From: Eutypa lata | Taxonomy: Eukaryota; Ascomycota; Sordariomycetes; Xylariales; Diatrypaceae | Length of the DNA: 64,000 nucleotides | Reading direction: 5' to 3' | Assembly (NCBI GenBank): GCA_022661535.1 | Contig: JAKULF010000002.1 | Coordinates: 620,001 to 684,000 of the forward strand | Part shown: positions 25,101-36,253 of the stretch, piece by piece | Layout: each line of letters opens with the position of its first letter | How positions within the stretch are numbered: the first letter of the stretch is position 1 | Translations under genes and position numbers: made by a program | The notes under the pieces: model-generated | What the model saw: only the letters and a program-made list of their open reading frames with translations | Told to the model about the DNA's origin: nothing | The model's database searches: none

Positions 25101-27795
25101 GAAAAAACAGACGGCACGGCAGTAAAATAAATGTTTCCATGTCATAGTCGGTGACTCCTGAAGGAAGGATTTAAGAGAATAACTAGTAGTCTCGTGACTG
25201 AGATATCCTAGCCAGAGTTGAATAAACCATCATGATCATAGTAATACCGGTGGTAGCGGGTGGCGCTACTACCTGGTGTGAGCTCTAAGAGCACTATTCT
25301 GCTTATTCATGAGAATTTCAATTAGGACCCCCGTGATAACGCGAAGCCCTTTCGTTAAAATTACCGGCGTGCCCGGTGACGACAAGATCATTGAGGTGAG
25401 AATTTAGAGCCACAAGTATTTACCTCGACCCCCTCAAGTTGAGCGTAGCAATGCCTGATACGAACGTGTGCAAATTTTATGTGCTGCGGTTTTATATCAG
25501 CTCGAGAGATAATATGTGATTCTCTCACCTAGAAGTCAAGGCCAATTAATTATATTTATATGTAGTAGATTGAAGATACTTTCAACCTTTGTAGGCTATC
25601 TCACTATAATACTATTCAGTAACCATTGTAGGTTTACAAACTTATACAATAGCCATATTTGGCCGCATCGATATTCACAGCTATAGGCAGCACGGTAGGG
25701 ATTACACGCCCCAAGAGCCTCATTAAAGAACAATAGTACTGGCATGACCGACAGTCTAGATTATCCCCAAACCAGCAACAGCTAACGTCAATGCTTTACA
25801 CCCAAAATAGAGTGTATCGAACATATAAGGTGCGAACAAAGGGAAGAGCGCCACTACAAGGCCTACAGGACAAGGTTCTTCGAGATGGCGGATGCGGTAT
25901 ACATCGTATAATTGTCTATGGTGTAGATGGAGACACATACCGAAGACACATAAGTAATTGCCTGTGGCGAAGAGAAAACTTTGAGTGTTTGATATGATAT
26001 AGTGCAGCTTCCCCTTTCCAGACCACGGTTACTAAAGCAACCCCGTGGGAGCAAGCATCTAGGATTCCACTAAGCATGGTGGGAAGCCAAAACTTAAACA
26101 CCTTTGCTGTAGGAATGAAATGGCTAATGGAAGAGTTGCTTATGTCTTCGGGAGAGGCTAATACCTGGGGCTCCAACGGTCATCAGGATTTGACCATGGA
26201 ATCCGTCTTGGTTAGGTAGCAGGTGCATAGTTGGATTCACATTTGATAGTTAGAACGGACTGGGTGGAGTTGAAATAGGCAGACAGAGATGGACGTTTTC
26301 TACATGCTGAGCTGAACAACCCTCTGAATTCGGAATGTTCTGCTCAAGTATGCATTAACTACTTGATGACTGGAATTTCGGGGTTTTCCTGTGTTCATCC
26401 CATGGCGTGTGGGTTGATAAACATGAGCATTGAAAAAGAAGGGGGGGGGGGGGGGGGATACGGCACTTCTTGAACCACGGAGTACGATCTAATATATCCT
26501 TACATATATAAGGGGTGATTGGAAGCTGTAAAACCTAGACATCTATCTACCTCTTGAAAATAGAGTTACATAGAAGCGGTCTTGAGAGTCTGCTACTCCT
26601 GTCTACTGCAGGAAGGAATGCACCAGAGAGAATGGGACGAACTATTCGATCAAACAACTAACCATGACTGCAAACATTTATCCTCCGAAGTCAACTAACC
26701 CAATTAAACTGTCAACGACTGCCACTCCTAATAATGCAAGGCAGTGTCACGAAAATGTGCGTTTAATCTGGTGTATAAGAAGTGAGTGCTTTTTTCCCCC
26801 AGTCTTTTCATTCTTTCATTGTATCATCTACTCCCCCCCGTCGCGTATATAGTGAAGATTGTTTTAAACCTAGACGCTATGCTTACTAACGAAGTCTATG
26901 TAAGGCGGCTCGATAAACACCCTATAGAGAGATATATATCTTTTCGCAAGTGTGCGTAGTCCGTATATACCTAAGTATTTACCTACTGCCCGATGCTGAT
27001 GATACCATACCTGAGAAATAAAAAGGGATATAAGAGGGGGGAAGGGGGTTAAGAGGGACTGGCTACATTGACGCGGCTAAGCTGGTTTTATCTATGTACG
27101 TATAGGGGTAAAGGGGTAAATACATACATATTCGCATATTTCGAAAACAACTTTAATTAAATTGTCACGAATAAAACGGCTAAACAAATACTAACTTAGG
27201 GAGCCTCCTTAACGGAGGAGAACCCTAGGAAGAAGACTGGCATCGTTTTAAAGGGTAAATGTACATAGATTTAAACGTTGCCGAATAATACCAAAGCAAT
27301 TTTGTTCACTCAATTGCATTGTGGACGGATGAAGCGATATGAGAATGAAGAAGTTAAATAGCCATCGATTGATTCATTTTGGCCTCTCTTTAGCGAAGCC
27401 ATACATAAGTAGGTACCAAGTTAAGGCACTATGGTGGAGATGGGATCTCCCCCCTTAATAGAATGGAATTCCTAGAACATTTTTGTTTTACGACCCCCCT
27501 GAACGCCTCAGCGATGCACTGTAGCAAATGCGAACCGATTCCATCGAACTCCTTACACAATGCCATATGAACAGTATTAATCTAGTCAGGAATCAACCGT
27601 AGGGTTGATTGGTTGGGTTCCCTTCCCTTCTTCCTACCCTCAAGTCGTAAGCGGGCTCGACTGCTAGCGGTCCCAAAAAAGAAGAGGCCATTATCATCGC
27701 AGTGAATGTATAACTAGTTTCGCTTAACGAGTAGTGGCAAGACCGCAACACGATAATATCGAGTCCAGTTTGTAATGCAAATGCATGCGAAGCTC
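19143..27795. other. Gene-poor region of 8.6 kb
   Basis: I could not support any protein gene here: open frames stay under about 140 codons, overlap on both strands, and show neither family motifs nor phase-compatible exons. The first kilobase upstream of the WSC start is purine-rich on the + strand (about 19,950-20,240). ACCTACCTA/TAGGTAGGTA motifs cluster near 20,665-20,695 and 20,940-20,965. A homopolymer (G)17 lies at 26,441-26,457. A nested inverted repeat (AGGG...CCTCC/GGAGG...CCCT) lies at about 27,198-27,230. The base composition is ordinary rather than RIP-like. The region could hold long untranslated leaders, non-coding RNAs or very decayed elements. Confidence 0.5.
26441..26457 (+). 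repeat. Homopolymer (G)17
   Basis: Seventeen consecutive G follow GAAAAAGAA. This is a slippage-prone tract and a possible length error in the assembly. Confidence 0.9.
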
Positions 27796-30606
27796 TCATC
27801 TCTTGAAAGTGGCACTCTTACCCGTCTTCTCACCGTGCATCCGGCGAGCAGGCTTAGGTCCGTCGGCCATCATGGCATTGGTGTATGGGTTGAACTTAGC
27901 AGCCTTCGCATCCGCACCTGCCTTGCCGTTGGCACCACCCCGCTTGGTGTTGAAGACCGACTGGGCCTGGGTGTAATCGAACGGCTGATAGTCCTCCTCC
28001 TCCTCAGCCTCACCATCAGGGAGGCCTTCAAAATTCTTAGCCTCCCTAGCCGCCCTCTTCGCAGCCTTCTTGGCCGCGACTTTCTCCTTCTTTCGCGCCA
28101 GCTTCTCTGCCTTCTTGGCTTTCTTCCTGGCGGCCTTTTCTTCCTCGGAGTCGACCTCCATCTCTTCGGCGGCATTGCGTTTGCTAGACTCCTCAATCTC
28201 AATCTCATCATCTTCGTCTTCGGATTCGGACTGTGGAGCTTTACGCTTGCGACCGGTCTTAAGCGTGAATTCAGACTCCACCTTCTCTTCCACATTAGGT
28301 TCTGCCTGGGGCGCAGCATTGAGTCTATCTGTAGCCTCAGTGCTCGCTGTCTTGGCTATGTCGGGTAGTTGATCAGTACCGATAGTTACATCTTCTAGCA
28401 TATGAGCCCACGGTAGTGAGAAGTGTAAGGATTGTGCAGGTTTGTTAACGCTAGCTGAACCCTCATCCCATCGACTGCTGAGAGTTACTTTGCCCCATAG
28501 CTGTGAGTTTTGTGAGACTAGCTCCTCGGTTTCTAGGACATTGTCTTTCTCGCTGTTTCTTAGCTGAGGGAACACCGACTGAGCAACTGCGCCGATAGCC
28601 ACCGAGGACGTCGTTGAAGTACGACGAAAGACGTCAACCACACTAGGCCCATTTATACCCTCAGCCTTGGCTTTTGCGATGACTTTGAAAAGATCAGCAA
28701 CCTCACGTTTAGCCACATGGGATGTGTTATGACCAAATGTGCTATGCAAAGCTTTCGGGTCTGGTGGCAAGCGCCTAGCTATATCGAATAGGGTTCCATT
28801 GGGCAAGATAAAAAGAGGATCTTCATCCTCGCGACGTGCAACATCGTCTCGCCATTTGTGTACTGCACGGAATACGGCGAACTGTTCTTTAGAAAACGTG
28901 CCAGATGAGTTTTTGATGAGCAGATTGAGCCAGCCGAAAGCTCCATGACCCCCCTCAGCGTCATACGCAATCTTTTCGTGTCGTCGCAATGATGTCTCTT
29001 TGGATCGATCTAGAACTTGGCTGATTAAGTCCAACTCTGGATTGCTTCTGTCGGAGTTTTCCAAGAGCTCGTTCCGAATCATGTCGTAGATATAGAGGAG
29101 GTAGTGGGTATCTGAGCGTGCATAGTAGAACATTTCTTCGGGAATTGGCCTGCCCTTGAAGTTAGTTTCATTAACGAAGATAAATGTGAAAAAATATACA
29201 TACCGTATTCTCCAGTCAGCTAATTGATACTTCTTGTCGGCATCAAAATCGACAAACCGCTTGAGGAGATAGGCCAACCCTCGTCCGGGATACCCCAGGG
29301 ACACTGCGGCTTCATAAGTATCGAATAGCCCAACGATATACAGACCGCAGTCTCTTTGGAGCCATAGTATATCCATATAAGCACCTTGCAGGACCTATTA
29401 TCATGGTTAGCAGACATTATTCATGCAGAGCCGGGCATACATCACTTCACCTTAACAATCTTAGGGTCGGCGAACACCTCATTTAGGACCTCGAGCTTAT
29501 GGCGCCATGGCTGGAGTGTATCGATAATCCAATCCTTTTCACGCGTACTGATCTGCATGAGAGAGAGCAAGCCATAGTAAGTTCTGAAATCATGATGTTC
29601 TGTATCGATAGCTATTTCGGTAGCTTGCTTGAGCTCCTCGAGCATCTCAAGCACACCTTCGTAGGTATCGACATAGATGGCGGTCGTACTCTCGATCGGT
29701 TGGTATTTGATGGGCTCCCTCGTCTGAAAAACGTGTTCCGGGTATTTGAGATTTAAGATTTCTGTCTCGTAGGGGTGCTTGTATCTGAAACTGCCGTCAG
29801 CTCCTCGGACTGAACCTTTGCATTTCAGTTCATTCAACTTCTGATTTCGCTTCTTGAGGAATAACCTCTTATTCTTTGCTTCTTCTTCAGGGGTAACCGA
29901 CACTTGTCGTTCTAGCGGCCCCTGTAACAGAAAGTAAGGCAGAAAAATGGAATAGTCGTACTGTGTGGACTGATTTTCATCGGTGAATGTCTTTAGACTC
30001 TCATCGAGCGGGACGAGGGCGTGTGGCTTCGTTGTGAGCAGGGGCTTCCAGGGAGATGTATCGAAGTTGTTAGCTTTGACCTCGAAGATGTTTTGTGGTT
30101 TGAGGATGTTGGCCCGTCGGATCGAATGATCGAGATTATGGGATTTGGATTTCTTTGGCAGTGGACCCTAGAAAGTAAAGTTAATTATGAACTGGACATA
30201 AGTCTCCTCTTGCATTATCTGTGAGGTGTAGTGTAGATCTTACAGTTTCCTCAGTCGGGGCGGCCTTCCTTTTTATCAGGCCGGTATATTCGTCGAGGCA
30301 AGTGTCAGCCTTTTCAAGGAGAGTATCTACCACATCTACGATGCGCGACCAGTGAACGTCAATATCGTCGGCATCCTCTAGCTCGGAAGCTTTCAAATCT
30401 GTTCCCTTGGCAGCAGATTTAATCAGCGACGAAGCCAGTTCTAGTAAGTGGGCGTTCGTCTCGTCCAAGTGGTCCTCAACGGCGGGGTTGCTTGTCTTCT
30501 GAAAGCTGAGATCTTCGGCGGCGAGCTGGTTGGTGGTTCGCGTGGCAGTGATTAGGGCGGCCTGAATATTCTCCTGAAGGGACTTGAAGTCCTGAGAGGG
30601 ATCCAT
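27796..30606 (-). CDS. RRP6: Exosome 3'-5' exoribonuclease RRP6, ~815 aa
   Basis: Proposed exons: 30606-30244, 30167-29962, 29784-29451, 29394-29204 and 29149-27796. Residues about 10-120 form the N-terminal PMC2NT-type domain that binds the cofactor Rrp47. The DEDDy catalytic domain shows EIAIDTEHHDFRTYYG (Asp and Glu), QGAYMDILWLQRD (Asp) and YARSDTHYLLYIYD (Tyr and Asp). The HRDC domain follows (VHKWRDDVARREDEDPLFILPNG), and the C-terminus is a Lys-rich tail (KKAKKAEKLARKKEK), probably nuclear-localising. Rrp6 is the nuclear exosome exonuclease that trims rRNA and snoRNA precursors and degrades aberrant RNA. The 177-nt stretch 29961-29785 has no stop and keeps frame, so it could be retained (874 aa). 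I removed it because splicing yields STQ-YKHPYE, the contiguous sequence expected of the family. The gene is divergent from MDM35, 541 bp away. Confidence 0.9.
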
Positions 30607-31147
30607 TATCGCGGTCGCTATCGTGACCTCTACCTGTCCACGTCGTCGTCGTTAAAGTCGAGCAACTACAGAAAAAGAAGCCTACACGGGTTGTTTGTTG
30701 CAAATGGGTTGCGCCGGCCTTCGTTTTGATTGAATTCTCGAAAATTTCTGGGACAAGCTACGGCGGCGTCAGGGTCTGGTCGGTAACAATTACCACCGTG
30801 ATTGAGATGTAAGTTCCTGCTACTTGTATTTCGATGGAAATGACAAGTAGCTCCTTAGTAGTAAATACTTGAATCTGGTAGCTTTAGCACCGCGCTAAGA
30901 TAACGATAAGGTACGAACTAAGCTGGCAACTGCATGGACTGACTGGACGTCCGAACTAGATCGATCTAGGTACGAAGTACATTCTTACGTAGTATGTCTT
31001 GAAGCTCGAATCTTCTCTTTATGAAGAAGGCAATAAGTCATCGCTTTCTTATATCACAAATATTTACGCTTTACATTCTACACAACACTAAGTTGAATCA
31101 TCTGGTTCTGACAGAACTATCCAGCGTGCGTTTACAGCAGTTTCAAC
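30607..31147. promoter_or_regulatory. Bidirectional promoter region between RRP6 and MDM35
   Basis: This 541-bp gap separates the divergent start codons of RRP6 (-) and MDM35 (+). No TATA box stands out. Both genes are housekeeping, which fits a shared nucleosome-depleted promoter (inference). Confidence 0.5.
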
Positions 31148-31630
31148 ATGTCTGCTTCGCTCGTCCCAGAATGCAACGAGGTGAAGGAGTAGGTCCAGGC
31201 TAGGCAGCTCCGTTTATATATCATGAAAACTAATTACATTCATGTCATAGGCGGTACGACACTTGCTTTCTTAAGTGGTATAGCGAGAGTAAGTATATGG
31301 TAGAAAGAAGAGAGGGCGAAGCTTGATAAGAACTTGGCTTCACTTTGTATTTATCCATAAGATGTACCCTTTACTGACCCTATGGCAGAGTACCTTCGAG
31401 GCAACGGAAAGACAGACGACAACGAATGCGCCAAGTTGTTCAAAGATTACCAGAAATGTCTAAACGTAGGTGCAACTCATTCATGGTTATAGATACCAGT
31501 ATAAGACTCGATACTTACTTACACACCGGATATCTAGGTCGGACTGAAAGAACGGGGTATAGATAAACTTATCAAGGATGCCCGGGAAGACCAAAAAGAA
31601 AATGATGCCCTTCATATGAATCGAAAATAA
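31148..31630 (+). CDS. MDM35: Mitochondrial intermembrane-space protein MDM35, 82 aa
   Basis: Four short exons, 31148-31188, 31251-31288, 31389-31465 and 31538-31630, have consensus borders (GTAGGT, GTAAGT, GTAGGT donors) and matching phases. The spliced product starts MSASLVPECNEVKERYDTC and contains a twin CX9C: C-x9-C in the first helix (CNEVKERYDTC) and C-x9-C in the second (CAKLFKDYQKC), followed by LKERGIDKLIKDAREDQ. This is the fungal Mdm35/TRIAP1 family: a small disulfide-bonded protein of the mitochondrial intermembrane space that partners Ups1/Ups2 (PRELI-like) to move phosphatidic acid and phosphatidylserine between the membranes. The split into small exons is why no long open frame is seen here. 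Length agrees with the family (80-90 aa). Confidence 0.93.
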
Positions 31631-33317
31631 AGTTCTTATTAGCATGCATGAACTTGTTCGACTATTGAATATGGGCCGGCACGTTGGCCTCATCGCCTAG
31701 AGCCATCTATAAAGCATAAGAAAGAGTACTATTCCTCTTTCTAAGCTTGTAACTATATGTTGTGTATATTTATTCTCTTATACTTCATATAATATACTGT
31801 ATCATGTGCAAGCTGCGCCTCTTATTACTACTTTTACTTACTACCAACTGACTTTGCCCATATTATAGGAGCGGTTATCGGTTATCGTATACCAATACGG
31901 AAGATCGGCTAGAGGGCGTTGGTGAACGAGTGACGAGAAATAAGACATGGCAAGGGTCTAGTGGGCTTGGTATTCGGGCGATCACAACTCGTATTTAATG
32001 GAGCAAGGTATTACTAAATGTTTTCCTGGCTGCCTGGTCTGACGAACATAAATATCAGCTCAAGCGCCTCGTTTGATTTATTTGTTTATTTCCCCCAACC
32101 GACAAGCTAGAGGCCCGAAAATGACGTCAGATGCTTTAAGCTCGTTGCAGCCCGGATCTCCATTCCTCTCATCATTCACTGAGTATTCGTTATTAGGCAC
32201 AATGCGACTTGTCTGTGACCACTATGCCGAAGCTAGCAGTAGTGATGTTAGCAGGTAGGTTAGATGCGAGACACAATAGCTACCTACCTAGTACCTATTA
32301 ACAACACTCAGTAATCGTCAAAATACGTGACGTGTCTGGACCTGGATACAGTAACATGAAGAATACCTACTTCAGGGCAGCTACATACTTCGGACCTTAC
32401 CTTGCCTTGTCTTGCCTTGGCTTCCATACCTTCTTGAATGTTGGTAAAAGTTGGCTAAGTTATAGTTCGGAGACAGGGGCAACGCCCAAATGCAAGAGAA
32501 GAATAAAAAAGAAAAAAAAAGAAAAAACATCCGTTTATGGGATTTGTCCAATAATTTCATTATCGATAAAAACCTTAATGCAGCTGCAAGGGGCACCACC
32601 ATCACAACCACCACTAAACTTGCAGACTTGGAACCTTACACCAGAGCATCGGAAGAATTAACGTTAAGCTTTTATACTTTCTGAAAAACCTGTCCACGTA
32701 TTCAAACAAGCATCATTACTTGTTAATTACGTGTCCCTCGATACCACGGTAAATATTCTTCATAGTCAAATTAATTGGTTTTACTTGTTGATTTTTATTT
32801 AAAAACCTTTCCCTTGTCAGTACTCGTTGGTAGGTAGGGTAAGGTACCGTTACCTTGTTATCTACACAGGTATCTACACAGGCTTGGCGATCGATCACCT
32901 CATCTCAACATCCACACCATACACCCACAAGTACACGCACGTTTGCGGCCGCGCCTTAACCCACCTCCAGCTTGGCTTTTAGTTTACCTACCCAACTACC
33001 GAAGTAGCTTCTGTCGTCTCAACTTAAACATCGTGATAGGGAGTATCCATTCAATCAACGAGAGCTATTCCGTAGACACATTCATACTTGACATTGTATC
33101 CACTGAGCATCGTGTCCTCTCCGTATTCTTTCGGGCATACTACCTACCTACCTACCTAAGCTAGTTTAACAAAAGCACTCGACCGACAACATACCACGAG
33201 AGCCAACGGCGATATTCTGGACAACCACGAAAACGTTTCCGGTGATACAATAGGATCGAAGCTCGTTAGCGTTAGGAATGCGACGACAACCTTTGCGGCA
33301 GTATCGATAACCGTCCT
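31631..33317. other. Intergenic region, no gene seen
   Basis: This 1.7-kb spacer has an A-rich run (about 32,505-32,527) and ACCTACCTA motifs at 32,281-32,290 and 33,141-33,158, the latter 160 bp upstream of the small membrane-protein gene. Short frames lack coding features. Confidence 0.6.
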
Positions 33318-33808
33318 ATGCACCCTTTTTCCATCCTCACCCTAGCGATCTTTGTAGCTGGCTACATCACTGCTCGATGGGATCTTGTTACTCGCCTCTA
33401 CGAGCTTGCAATTTTCGCCTGGGATAAAGGGGTAATTGTACGTTTGTTCATCTGAACATACTATTTCCTGCTCAAATCTATACCCTACACGTTCGATCCA
33501 TGAACTGCATAGCTATAACCTATATGACAATATGACTCGAAACAAAGAATTATACGAAATATACCGACTATGCAATACTTAATTCGTTGAATTGGACTGG
33601 CTGACGAGGAACATGGTGAAACTCTTTAGCTTCGAATTGCTCAGGGATTCACAGTCCTAAGTCTCGCCTTTCTTGCCATATTCATACCTGTGCAACACAT
33701 AGCTCAGACCGAGGCTCAGCTGGTACGACAATGCGCCCTCTTTTCCTGATTTGTTTCCCTCTTCTTCCCTACCTGTGAGACATGTAGCGAGCAACCTCCA
33801 ACGGCTAA
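33318..33808 (+). CDS. Small two-helix membrane protein, 72 aa, hypothetical
   Basis: Three exons, all phase 0: 33318-33437, 33645-33722 and 33788-33808 (RATSNG and stop), with GTACGT and GTACGA donors and CAG/TAG acceptors. The product starts MHPFSILTLAIFVAGYITAR and continues WDLVTRLYELAIFAWDKG, then GFTVLSLAFLAIFIPVQ: two hydrophobic segments joined by an amphipathic helix. I have the impression of similar short proteins in other Pezizomycotina but cannot name a family. Intron 1 (207 nt) is long and could hide a micro-exon. The gene ends only 110 bp before the GPI1 start codon on the same strand, so its transcript may run into the GPI1 promoter. Confidence 0.55.
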
Positions 33809-33918
33809 CAACGAACCACCTTAAAGCATCCGCGATCGCCGGTTCTGGGGATTTCTGCTCGAGAACAACTAAGGCGCAGAGGCTCCTTCTAGGCGGAGTG
33901 CTCACGCCTCGTATTGTC

Positions 33919-36253
33919 ATGCCAGAGAATGATGGCTTGTTGAGGGTATTCTGGCCGATCGAAATCGGTACATCTGAATTTCCCGGCGTTATTGTTGGTT
34001 GGAGGAATTCTGCACTCGATGTTGTGGTCGTTGCCGTCTTGGACCATGTTGATGTGAGTAGAATTCTGACGTGGTGTCACTACCCTCATGGAGACGTAAT
34101 ATGTCTAATGCTCTTACAGCCAAGGAGTGCCGAGAACGCCTTGAAGACCGGGGTCCTTTTACGTAGCGCGCCGCATCCAATCCCACGAATCTTCGAACTA
34201 TGCGGACAGCCAGCTCTGCATGTCTTAGGTGTCACTAATGCTAATTCTAGTATTGACTTGAACCCTTCGTGGGTTCGGGCGGCAACGAACCCTCCCTTTC
34301 GAACGCCCAACATCACCTGCATGAAGGCCTCGAGCATTCAGATCATCCTATTCGAACGACCCAATCCATACCGAATGCAGTACATCTCCTTGAATCCTAT
34401 CGCATTGGCGCTTACCGACAAGGACGACACCTCCCTTTATAATCTATCCGACACGTCCGAAGCTGAGGAGGAGAAGCATGAACGACGAAATCAGGGGAAA
34501 AAACACCAATTGGTTGAGAAGTTGAAGCAACATTCAGTCGTCCAGCATGCGCCTACGCAAAAGGATAAGGCACTTGCCAAAATCGTGAATCAGATCAACT
34601 GGAGTTGGGAGCTTGAACAATTGCTGCAGAAGAATGTGCCGTTGATCGGAACCCGACCCAAGCGTACCCTTAGCGTCTCAGAACGTGTAGTCGAACATGC
34701 CACCACGATGCGGGATTTTGTCATATTATGGATTTGGGATAAGATCATCCTCTATGCATTTCCTGTCATCCGGAAACTCTTCACGGCTCTTTTACTCTGT
34801 CATCGGTTGGTAGCCGAAGTGCTACTCTCTGTTTTGGAATGGAGGCTTCGGCCTAGCTCCCCCGCCCTAAAGGATATATCCGCCACAGCACAGCAGGTTG
34901 AGATCCGACTTCAGCAGTTTTGCTATTGGCCTATGCAGTATGTCAAACTTCGACTTCGTAAGAACGACTGGGAAAGCGTGACAACGAGCCACCCTGATTA
35001 TATTCGCTTCTACAACAGCCTCTGGCTTGTGGCCAATGACGTCATTATTGGGATCGCTCTTGGCTCCTATATCATTGAGAACGCTGGGTGGGTTGCGGAT
35101 CAAATCAGTATCTTGCTGTGCAAATATACTGTCAATTTACTACAAACCAGTATAGAATGGCTTATGGGTTGGCCAGCCGGTCTAAAGCTGAACAGCGAAC
35201 TGGCGCTCTTTTTAGGTGATTTATTCCTCTGGGTTATTGACTACTGGTCGAATTGCATCGAAGCGTTGAAGCCACTGTTACCTCACATTGTGTGGTTCAT
35301 TGGGTTCTCTAGCTTTGCTGGTGCCAGCATGCCTATTGCTATGTTCTCGGACCTGCTTTCGGCCCTCACCCTGCACATTTATTCCTTTTATCTTGCCTCA
35401 GCTCGTATTTTCCACTGGCAACTCACTATTCTTCTCTCCCTCTTCCAGTTATTCCGAGGCAAGAAATACAATGTCCTTCGAAATCGAGTGGACTCGTGCG
35501 ACTACGACCTTGACCAGCTTCTCGTCGGTACCATCCTCTTCGCGCTTCTATCCTTCCTTCTCCCCACGGTAGTGGTTTTCTACCTCAACTTTGCCTTGGC
35601 GCGCATGTCCATCATCTCGATCAAGGCTATTTTTGATACCATGCTTTCTTGTTTGAACCATTTCCCCCTATTCGCCTTGATGCTTAGGGTCAAAGACCCA
35701 CGGCGTCTTCCTGGTAGGTTCTGTCTTCACCTGATTATCATCGAATACGTTACTAACAATCATTAGGCGGCATCCGTTTTGAACTTCGTGATACCCATGA
35801 TAGACTTAGTGTTAATTCCAAATTATCTAACCCAGCTTCCTCCAGACCACCAACTTCGGTCATTTCGCTTAAGGTTCGCTGTCCTTCCCTCCCACCCTTT
35901 CGGACTCGACTAACACGGTGCAGCCAATTCCTCTCACCTTCACCGCAATGTTTCACCAATATTTCCAAATGGGCAACCGCATCCGGAAGCACTATCTCTC
36001 GCCCCGGGTTCTGTTCTGCCTTGTCACGGGCCGTTTCGTCCCGCCGATCCACCGTAAGAACCTCTACGCCCTGCAGTACAGCATGCTTCCGGCCCGGCGA
36101 GCCGGCATCATGGAGATGTGGGAAACCCTCAACTCCCTGCCGACGAAGCAGAGACCCATCAACATCAACCCCTATAAGTTTCCGCCAAACCCGGCGGCTC
36201 TTAACGGTAGGCGGCATCTGAACGGGCGTGTCAGAGGAGGTGGGGTGATATGA
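33919..36253 (+). CDS. GPI1: GPI-GlcNAc transferase subunit GPI1 (PIG-Q), ~721 aa
   Basis: Proposed exons: 33919-34053, 34120-35713, 35767-35873 and 35924-36253. The protein starts MPENDGLLRVFWP...GVIVGWRNSALDVVVV, the usual Gpi1 opening. A long hydrophilic insert with a Lys/Glu stretch follows, then the conserved membrane part with several helices, and LFRGKKYNVLRNRVDSCDYD followed by LLVGTILFALLSFLLPTVVV, which is diagnostic for PIG-Q. The end has LTFTAMFHQYFQMGNRIRKHY. Gpi1 is a subunit of the ER complex that transfers GlcNAc from UDP-GlcNAc to phosphatidylinositol, the first step of GPI-anchor synthesis. The 66-nt intron 34054-34119 (GTGAGT...TTACAG) is stop-free and in frame, so a gene caller might retain it. 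I removed it because the borders are canonical. Confidence 0.9.
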
